Notes under the pieces: model-generated
Told to the model about the DNA's origin: nothing
Database searches by the model: none
What the model saw: only the letters and a program-made list of their open reading frames with translations
Translations under genes and position numbers: made by a program
Part shown: positions 6,048 to 11,411 of the stretch, one piece after another
Numbering within the stretch: position 1 is the first letter of the stretch
How the letters are laid out: each line of letters starts with the position of its first letter
From: Lachnospiraceae bacterium
GTDB taxonomy: Bacteria > Bacillota > Clostridia > Lachnospirales > Lachnospiraceae
Assembly: GCA_031285465.1 (NCBI GenBank)
Contig: JAITWD010000110.1
Span: 1-11,411, forward strand
Direction: 5' to 3'
Length of the DNA: 11,411 nt

Positions 6048-7364
6048 TTACCTGCCGATACTGTAATATTCCACACCCGCTTCTAACATTTTTCCCTGAT
6101 TATACAGATTCCTCCCATCATAAACCAGCGCGGTATGCATTAGTTCTTTGTATGTTACCGGGTTAATCGCCTTCACCTCCGGCCATTCGGTAAAGATAAA
6201 CGCAATATGCGCGCCACGTAGTGCCTCCTGTGGATCGTTTACGTAGGTGATGCTGCCCTGCTTTATTGCTCCTTCCGGAAAATGCGACTGTGACCGCATC
6301 ACCGCCTTAGGATCATAGGCATAAACCAGCGCCCCCTGATCCAGTAAAAGTTCAAGGTTATCTATCGCCGGTGCTTCGCGCATATCATCGGTCCCCGCCT
6401 TAAAGGCCAGTCCCAACACCGCCACTTTAAGACCATTAAAGGTGATCATCCGCTCCTGAGCCTTATAAAAAAGACGTGTCTTTTGCCGGTTATTAACCGC
6501 CACGCAGGCTTCTACCGTTTTTAACTGATAACCGTTATGACGCGCCAGATACTCAAGTGCTTTGGTATCTTTGGGAAAGCAACTGCCACCGAAACCAATT
6601 CCCGCATTTAAAAACCTGGAACCGATCCGCTCATCATAGCTCATCCCCTTTGCCACATCAGTAATATCGGCGCCAACCAACTCACATAGATTAGCGATAT
6701 CGTTCATATAAGATATCTTAAGCGCCAGGAAATCATTGCTGGCATACTTGATCATTTCAGCCGAACGACGTTTAACCGATACTATCGGTAAACCAAATGG
6801 CTCATAAATCTTTAGCAGCAGCTCTTCGGCTGACCGACTCTGGGTACCGATAATGATACGGGCGGCATAAAGGGTATCATGCACCGCCGTCCCCTGTGCC
6901 AGAAACTCCGGATTGGACGCCACCTCCACCTTAACATCATGCACCAGAAAATCCTTGATAAATTGCTCTACCTTGTCGTTAGTTCCGACCGGAACGGTGG
7001 ATTTTACCACCACCAGACAGTCTTTTTCCACCGACTCGGCAATCTGCCTGGAGACCTGTGCAATATAGCTTAAATTAGCACTTCCATCGGGAAGCTCCGG
7101 CGTACCCACCCCGATAAAAATTGCATCGGCATCGCGATAAGCATCCTGATGGTTGGTTGTAAAATGCAATCGACCGGCAGCATTATTGCTACACATCAAT
7201 TCTTCCAGTCCTTCTTCATATATAGGGGAGTGACCTTGCCGCATCATCTCGACCTTTTTTTCATCTACATCTACACAGGTTACATCATAACCTTTTTCCG
7301 CAAAGCATACCCCTGCTACCAATCCAACATATCCGGTTCCTGCCACTGCAATTTTCATGCTCAT
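6048..7364 (-). CDS. ugd: UDP-glucose 6-dehydrogenase
   Basis: This enzyme oxidises UDP-glucose to UDP-glucuronate with two NAD+. Numbering from MKIAVAGTG, the NAD-binding Rossmann motif is GTGYVG (7-12) with acidic Asp30 of the second strand. GVGTP (83-87) and STVPVGT (120-126) are family motifs. Catalytic Lys204 is in EMIKYASN, and catalytic Cys260 is in GFGGSCFPKD. The C-terminal domain carries LGLAFKAGTDDMREAP and ends with YYSIGR. Length (about 437 residues) is normal. Three close ATGs (7367, 7364, 7358) follow the SD AGGAG at 2, 5 and 11 nt; I chose 7364 by spacing, though the conserved family start is at 7358. It is separated from the upstream glycosyltransferase by about 146 bp containing repeats. 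UDP-glucuronate would feed surface polysaccharide synthesis or serve as precursor of related sugars. Confidence 0.95.
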   Translation of the reverse strand: MSMKIAVAGTGYVGLVAGVCFAEKGYDVTCVDVDEKKVEMMRQGHSPIYEEGLEELMCSNNAAGRLHFTTNHQDAYRDADAIFIGVGTPELPDGSANLSYIAQVSRQIAESVEKDCLVVVKSTVPVGTNDKVEQFIKDFLVHDVKVEVASNPEFLAQGTAVHDTLYAARIIIGTQSRSAEELLLKIYEPFGLPIVSVKRRSAEMIKYASNDFLALKISYMNDIANLCELVGADITDVAKGMSYDERIGSRFLNAGIGFGGSCFPKDTKALEYLARHNGYQLKTVEACVAVNNRQKTRLFYKAQERMITFNGLKVAVLGLAFKAGTDDMREAPAIDNLELLLDQGALVYAYDPKAVMRSQSHFPEGAIKQGSITYVNDPQEALRGAHIAFIFTEWPEVKAINPVTYKELMHTALVYDGRNLYNQGKMLEAGVEYYSIGR

Positions 7365-7443
7365 CATTACTCCTTTATCCTTTTTATCACAGATATAACC
7401 TGAGTAGTTACCCATTTAGGGAAAAGCTGCTTCATTCTTCGAG

Positions 7444-7528
7444 ACGGACCTTACTGTTTCTTCTCGTCGAGACGGGACTTAGAGACTGTTAGGTCCGGTC
7501 CTTACGGACCTTACTGTTTCTTCTCGTC
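7444..7528. repeat. 25-bp perfect direct repeat at the glycosyltransferase 3' end
   Basis: The sequence at 7444-7468 is repeated exactly at 7504-7528, 60 bp apart. The 7504-7528 copy contains the last codons and stop of the glycosyltransferase gene, so the other copy is a duplicated gene end lying in the spacer before ugd. A further GAGACGG occurs at 7441 and 7469. It looks like a local duplication or a small repeat element. Confidence 0.85.
7497..7510 (-). other. Short hairpin directly after the glycosyltransferase stop codon
   Basis: GGTCC and GGACC form a perfect 5-bp stem; on the minus strand the loop is GTAA, a GNRA tetraloop. It starts on the base after the TAA stop. There is no T run, so it is not a standard intrinsic terminator; it might slow decay or reduce read-through into ugd. 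Confidence 0.45.
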
Positions 7529-8506
7529 TTTCGCGCCAACCTTTTCACGGATGACATATTGAGGAGAGTTATTCATAGAAATATACATCCGGCCAATATA
7601 TTCTCCGAGCAGACCCATCATCAACATCATCATCCCGCCAATGATCATGATCGAAGATATCAGCGCACTAAAACCGGTCACCAACCCCGGCGGCTGAATA
7701 AAAATCCGCTTAATGATCGTATAAATAGCATAGGCAAAGCCGGCCACTGCACTCACTGCGCCGATCAGAGTGGCGATCCGCAATGGTTTGATGCTGAATG
7801 CCGTAAAACCATTAAACCATAATGACAGTAATTTACCTAATGTATAACCGGAAACTCCGCTTAACCGCTCCCGATGCTCAATATCAACGTTTACAATCCG
7901 CTTTGTGGTTCGCATGACCAAACCGATAACATAGGGATAGGACCCCTCATAACGCTTTACCTCTTCTATCACAAAACGCTTCGCAGCAAAGTAACTGGAT
8001 ATATATAGCTTTTTAGGTTTTCCCAGCATGACTCTGGTCATCAGATCATTAAACCGACTGCCCAGATTACGCAGTCCGGAATGACGCTTGTGATCATAGC
8101 GGGCATAGACAACATCGGCCCCCTCCCTGATCGCTCGCACCAGCTTACCCGCCTCGGCTGCGGGCGTCTGACCGTCGTCGTCCAGACAGATCACGATATC
8201 ACCATCCGCTTCCCGGAATCCTGCCATTAAAGCCGCATGCTGACCAAAATTCCGTGCCAGGTTGATACCGATAATGCTGGCATTTTCCTGACAAAGCTTC
8301 GTGATGGTATCAAATGTATCATCGGGTGAGGCATCATTTACCAAAATAATCTCATAATCGTCGCCTGATAACCCGGCCATATTAGCTTCTGCGTCATGAT
8401 CGTTGCCCGACAACTTGGTCATCGTAGCTTTTATTTCCTCCACCACCATCCCTATGGTCGTGGAAGAACAATAACAGGGAATAATAAAACTGATCCGCTC
8501 TCCCAT
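7511..8506 (-). CDS. GtrB/ArnC-like polyprenyl-phosphate glycosyltransferase (family GT2)
   Basis: The protein has 331 residues. The N-terminal GT-A domain has the nucleotide-binding strand FIIPCYCSS (7-15), ILVNDASPDDT (54-64) and the metal-binding triad LDDDGQTP (108-115). It is followed by the family segment HRERLSGVSGYTLGKLLSLW (211-230). Two membrane spans at about 245-265 and 280-300 and a short basic tail complete the usual DPM1/GtrB/ArnC layout. Such enzymes move a sugar from a nucleotide donor to undecaprenyl phosphate on the cytoplasmic face. Which sugar cannot be told; nearby genes make dTDP-aminosugar and UDP-glucuronate. The region at about 31-50 between the first helix and second strand carries an extra polar stretch with a repeated LSG[N/D]D. 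It lies 36 bp after the acetyltransferase gene with GGGAGA before the start, so it is likely in the same operon. Confidence 0.92.
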   Translation of the reverse strand: MGERISFIIPCYCSSTTIGMVVEEIKATMTKLSGNDHDAEANMAGLSGDDYEIILVNDASPDDTFDTITKLCQENASIIGINLARNFGQHAALMAGFREADGDIVICLDDDGQTPAAEAGKLVRAIREGADVVYARYDHKRHSGLRNLGSRFNDLMTRVMLGKPKKLYISSYFAAKRFVIEEVKRYEGSYPYVIGLVMRTTKRIVNVDIEHRERLSGVSGYTLGKLLSLWFNGFTAFSIKPLRIATLIGAVSAVAGFAYAIYTIIKRIFIQPPGLVTGFSALISSIMIIGGMMMLMMGLLGEYIGRMYISMNNSPQYVIREKVGAKDEKKQ

Positions 8507-8542
8507 TGACTATCTCCCATCACAAAAGTATATTCTTGTATA

Positions 8543-9139
8543 TTAAATGGTGCTCTCTTCATTGATCCTCGCAAGTAAAACAATATCAACGTATTTATTA
8601 TGAAGCCGGACCTCATCCTTTAAATAGGCTTCTCTGACCATGCCTGCGCGCTCACATCCCTTGATCGAAGGTATATTAGTAGCAAAAATACGGCTGAATA
8701 CCTTATGGAGCTTCAAAACGCGAAAGGCATATTCAATAGTATAGGTAGCGGCTTCGCTACCATAGCCCATGCCCTTGACATCCTCAACGCCAATAAACAT
8801 CCCATACTCCGCCTTACGAAATTCATGATCGATATCACGCAGGTAACAACTCCCCACCGGTCGACCGGGCAGATATTTTCCATCGTCACCTTCCTTCTCA
8901 CACATGATAAATTGAATCGCTTGTCCGGTTGCAACCTGTGTCTCCAGCCACCGTTCATGTCCTTCTCTGGTAAAGGGCTGTTGATAGATAAAATTTTCCC
9001 GGACGTGGCTACTATTGCGCCAGCTGATCACCCTATCGGTATCGGCAGGCGTTATCGGCCGAAAAATCAATTTTTCACCAATAATACACTTGCTATCATC
9101 ATCATAATATCCATTTGCCATTTTTTGTAATCCATTCAT
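8543..9139 (-). CDS. GNAT N-acetyltransferase, probably for a nucleotide-linked aminosugar
   Basis: The protein has 198 residues. The RimJ/RimL-like fold shows in LIFRPITPADTDRVISWRNSSHV near the N-terminus, and the acetyl-CoA-binding loop in GMGYGSEAATYTIEYAF (about 123-139). NIPSIKGCERAGMVREAYLKDEV follows at about 155-177. The WRN...F..Q...HE.W pattern is common in acetyltransferases of polysaccharide loci such as PseH and related sugar N-acetylases. With wecE two genes upstream it could acetylate dTDP-4-amino-4,6-dideoxyhexose, the role of WecD in enterobacteria, but it does not have to be orthologous to WecD. The start overlaps the stop of the membrane-protein gene by 4 bp (ATGA), so the two are translationally coupled; GGAGG lies 13 nt upstream. 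Protein N-terminal acetylation is the alternative role. Confidence 0.85.
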   Translation of the reverse strand: MNGLQKMANGYYDDDSKCIIGEKLIFRPITPADTDRVISWRNSSHVRENFIYQQPFTREGHERWLETQVATGQAIQFIMCEKEGDDGKYLPGRPVGSCYLRDIDHEFRKAEYGMFIGVEDVKGMGYGSEAATYTIEYAFRVLKLHKVFSRIFATNIPSIKGCERAGMVREAYLKDEVRLHNKYVDIVLLARINEESTI

Positions 9140-10932
9140 CGGATTTGATATACCTCCAACCTATCGGTAATAACATCTTGTTTTGTGATAGTAATGCCCC
9201 TTCCCTGATCACGATAATAGTCACTAAGCCAGGTCAGATCACTCCCCGTTTCTACGATCATATATACATTTTCCTGTTTAACCAATGCTTCCTGCATAGT
9301 TATCGTTGCTTGCGATGACGATGATCCACTCAGAAAATAGGTGGTTTTTTCTTCATATAAGGGACTGTTATTTGCCCATCCCCCCATAAGATCATAATTA
9401 GCCGGTTGATTGTTCACGTTAACAAACATTTTATCGGAAAAAGCAACCATTGAGTAGATATCAATATAATAATAATTTTCCGAATGTTCCTCGGCATAAT
9501 CCTTCAGTGCCAGCCACGGTCGGTTCACCTCATCACGATAGGCCAATTGCCCATCGGTCGCACCGATCATCGCCGATAAATTTGCTCCGGCTACTACCGT
9601 TGCCACTCCGCCGATCAACAATGGGAAGTATCGGCTCAAACGATCATGGATATTCTTTGATAAACGATAGGCCGCCCGACGATTGGTCAACACGATCATC
9701 GCCGCCAACATCAGGCATTCCATATAGTAGAGCGAATGGCTGATGCGGGGCGGATCTCTTTCCACCATCAGAATATACAGCCAAAGTGCGGTCCTAATCG
9801 CGACAATGGCAATTAGTTTTAGACCCATCCCCCCCATTTTACGCTGATTTATACCAATGCCAAGTAGTCCGGCATAACCCAGGATCACCAGGACATTCCA
9901 CGGAAAATCTCCATTTTCACCGCTATGAGTCATCTTATAATAATATGTTTCCAGCTTTTTGACAATCTGTTCCTCAAACGGTTTGTTGATTGTGCGCTGC
10001 TTAGCGGCATAGTCGGCAACCTCGCCCATTATGCGGGCATCAATCTCGGAGGACAGTCCAAAATTATAATTAGACAGCAGATTTGCCTCACTCTCGGTCA
10101 AGCCGATCCCGGCATAAAAATCTCCATCCTCCGGATAGCTGGGCATTTCCTGATAATCGTACAGCTGGGTCCGATTATTAAAAAAATTATTAAAATCCTG
10201 CCATGCCGGCGAACTATAGGCAACCATATGGGTGGCTTGACCGATTCCCATCCCTACTACGATCGCACCGAACACCGCCAGGTATTTATGGGCATTTTCT
10301 TTGGTAAAGATAGGACTTTCCAGTGACCATCGGTATATTCCCGCCATGCCGATAAGGGGAAACACCAACAAAATCATCTCTGAGCGGATAAAAAAAGCCA
10401 GCCATACCAGCACGATCACTGGGAGGTTTATCCTGAAGAAGCGACGGGCATCGGTATCATCATCAGCGGTTAAAAACAAAAAGGTGGCCGCCGCTGCCAG
10501 CATCGTAGCTGTAATAGTATACTGAACAAAGACCAGATGCTCCAGCATGGTACCCGTAATGACCACCCAGGAGGAAAACAAAACGATCACCCTGATCAAA
10601 CGATTGCTACATAAACGAAGACTGCGGTGAACGACCAGACCGAGACTGCCATATTGGCAAAGACATAAAAACAATCCATACCACGGTGCTGATGGGATCA
10701 CCCGGTAAAAAAGCGCAATAAGAGCACCGATCGGATAGAGCATTTGAATGTTCCGCCCTTCCGGTTCTCCGGTATAAACCCCTGCCAGGATATCCTTCAT
10801 CAGTAGGTCATCATTCAGATCATAGTAATAGTCATAGCGCAGGGCGACAAACACTCCCAGAACCAGGAGAAAAATCATGGTCATGATCAGCGGTTCTCTT
10901 TTTAAATATAGCCTGGTTAGTTGCTTCATCAT
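9136..10932 (-). CDS. Polytopic membrane protein of a polysaccharide locus, GT-C-like
   Basis: This 598-residue protein has an N-terminal membrane helix (about 15-31), then an extracytoplasmic loop with YDLNDDLLMKDIL and the acidic pair Asp41-Asp42. More hydrophobic segments follow at about 65-80, 84-101, 113-130, 136-155, 168-195, 217-235, 346-362, 370-390, 400-416 and 436-456. Between 237 and 345 is a polar domain, and after about 457 a soluble C-terminal domain of about 140 residues. An acidic pair just after the first membrane helix is the GT-C glycosyltransferase pattern, so it may move a sugar from a polyprenyl phosphate donor, perhaps the one made by the GT2 enzyme downstream. No signature names its substrate, and flippase or polymerase roles are not excluded. 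Its ATG directly follows the wecE stop and its end overlaps the acetyltransferase start, so it is part of one operon. Confidence 0.75.
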   Translation of the reverse strand: MMKQLTRLYLKREPLIMTMIFLLVLGVFVALRYDYYYDLNDDLLMKDILAGVYTGEPEGRNIQMLYPIGALIALFYRVIPSAPWYGLFLCLCQYGSLGLVVHRSLRLCSNRLIRVIVLFSSWVVITGTMLEHLVFVQYTITATMLAAAATFLFLTADDDTDARRFFRINLPVIVLVWLAFFIRSEMILLVFPLIGMAGIYRWSLESPIFTKENAHKYLAVFGAIVVGMGIGQATHMVAYSSPAWQDFNNFFNNRTQLYDYQEMPSYPEDGDFYAGIGLTESEANLLSNYNFGLSSEIDARIMGEVADYAAKQRTINKPFEEQIVKKLETYYYKMTHSGENGDFPWNVLVILGYAGLLGIGINQRKMGGMGLKLIAIVAIRTALWLYILMVERDPPRISHSLYYMECLMLAAMIVLTNRRAAYRLSKNIHDRLSRYFPLLIGGVATVVAGANLSAMIGATDGQLAYRDEVNRPWLALKDYAEEHSENYYYIDIYSMVAFSDKMFVNVNNQPANYDLMGGWANNSPLYEEKTTYFLSGSSSSQATITMQEALVKQENVYMIVETGSDLTWLSDYYRDQGRGITITKQDVITDRLEVYQIR

Positions 10933-11411
10933 TTAAATCCCCTGGTCATAGAATTTTTTAATCTGGTCGGTAATATAGTTTACCTGACCGGCCGTTAATT
11001 GCTGTGCCATGGGCAGACGCAATAAACGTTCACTTTCCCTGGTCGTATGACGATCCTCACCATGAAAGCGGCCATAACGCAAACCGGCCGGTGCTGTATG
11101 GAGCGGAATATAATGAAAGACGGCAAGGATATCCCTTTCCTTCAAAAAAGTGATCAGACGACCGCGTTCAGTGATGTCGCTGGTTTTAATATAGAACATG
11201 TGGGCATTGTTGGTACAATCGGCTGGAATATGGGGCAGTTCGATCCGCCCCTGCGCCGCTAATGGTTCTAATTGTTCACAATACTCCTGCCAGCGGGCCA
11301 GGCGGAGCTGTTGGATGGCCGCTGCTTCCTCAAGCTGAGCATACATAAAGGCGGCATTTAGGTCACTGGGCAGATAGGACGACCCCTTATTCTGCCAGGT
11401 ATACTTGTCGA
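10933..11411 (-). CDS. wecE: WecE-type dTDP-4-amino-4,6-dideoxyhexose aminotransferase, 5' end outside window
   Basis: The visible C-terminal 158 residues stay in frame to the right edge; the PLP lysine lies outside. The first residues, DKYTWQNKGSSYLPSDLNAA, match my memory of the WecE/RffA branch of DegT/DnrJ/EryC1/StrS aminotransferases. So do the later AQLEEA, IELPHIPADCTNNAHMFYIK, AVFHYIPLHTAPAG, YGRFHGEDRHTTRESERLLRLPM and a short tail. WecE transfers an amino group from glutamate to dTDP-4-keto-6-deoxyglucose, giving dTDP-4-amino-4,6-dideoxygalactose. The gene abuts the next one (stop TAA then ATGATG), so they are cotranscribed. The resemblance is closer to WecE than to other StrS-family enzymes, but the exact sugar epimer made in this organism is inferred. 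Confidence 0.92.
   Translation of the reverse strand, partial: DKYTWQNKGSSYLPSDLNAAFMYAQLEEAAAIQQLRLARWQEYCEQLEPLAAQGRIELPHIPADCTNNAHMFYIKTSDITERGRLITFLKERDILAVFHYIPLHTAPAGLRYGRFHGEDRHTTRESERLLRLPMAQQLTAGQVNYITDQIKKFYDQGI

Noticed and set aside
7470..7510. GGTCC/GGACC hairpin as an intrinsic terminator between the glycosyltransferase and ugd
   Set aside because: There is no T run after the stem on either strand.
1216..10735. Frequent CGATCG/ACCGAT words across the window
   Set aside because: By eye CGATCG occurs about seven times against about three expected, too few to claim a HIP1-like element, and part of it is codon preference and the 15-bp repeat.
1..11411. CRISPR array, tRNA, rRNA, insertion sequence or phage genes
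   Set aside because: No regularly spaced long repeats, tRNA-like cloverleaf, transposase or integrase motifs were seen on either strand.

Overview
The window looks like a low-to-moderate GC Gram-positive genome of the Clostridia type. The support is strong AAGGAGG-type Shine-Dalgarno sites, a complete cysteine-type Agr peptide quorum-sensing locus, a short clostridial-style XRE regulator, and a secreted GLUG-repeat protein with a Gram-positive signal peptide. I cannot name a genus. Every gene I can support lies on the minus strand, so the reading order runs from high to low coordinates.

Right part (about 11411 to 6048): a cell-surface polysaccharide or glycan-decoration block. It reads wecE (dTDP-4-amino-4,6-dideoxyhexose-forming aminotransferase, 5' end outside the window), a 598-residue polytopic membrane protein with GT-C-like features, a GNAT N-acetyltransferase, a GtrB/ArnC-like family 2 glycosyltransferase with two C-terminal membrane segments, and ugd (UDP-glucose 6-dehydrogenase). 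The first three genes are abutting or overlapping. WecE plus the acetyltransferase suggests synthesis of a dTDP-linked N-acetylated aminodeoxyhexose. Ugd supplies UDP-glucuronate. The GT2 enzyme probably loads a sugar onto a polyprenyl phosphate, and the membrane protein may use that lipid-linked sugar. A 25-bp direct repeat and a hairpin lie at the GT2-ugd junction.

Middle (about 6030 to 5661): a 79-residue XRE-family repressor-like gene with its own candidate promoter and SD, closed by a perfect 12-bp-stem intrinsic terminator that separates the glycan block from the next locus.

Left-middle (about 5640 to 2393): a complete Agr system in the order agrA (LytTR response regulator), agrC (HPK10 kinase), agrD (51-residue pro-peptide), agrB (peptidase). 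AgrD lies in the agrC-agrB gap and is too short for ordinary ORF calling. Its predicted thiolactone ring is Cys-Asn-Trp-Ile-Phe, in the same register as staphylococcal AgrD. Upstream of agrD are two direct repeats with 21-bp periodicity, as expected for a LytTR regulator, followed by a candidate -10 and a hairpin touching the agrD SD. A composite hairpin terminator follows agrB.

Left (1874 to 1): the first 624 residues of a secreted surface protein with a signal peptide, five pentapeptide repeats coded by a 15-bp tandem repeat, a Pro/Ser/Thr-rich linker, GLUG-type repeats and the start of a fibronectin-III-like domain. It runs off the left edge. About 500 bp of AT-rich DNA separates it from the agr terminator and probably carries its promoter.
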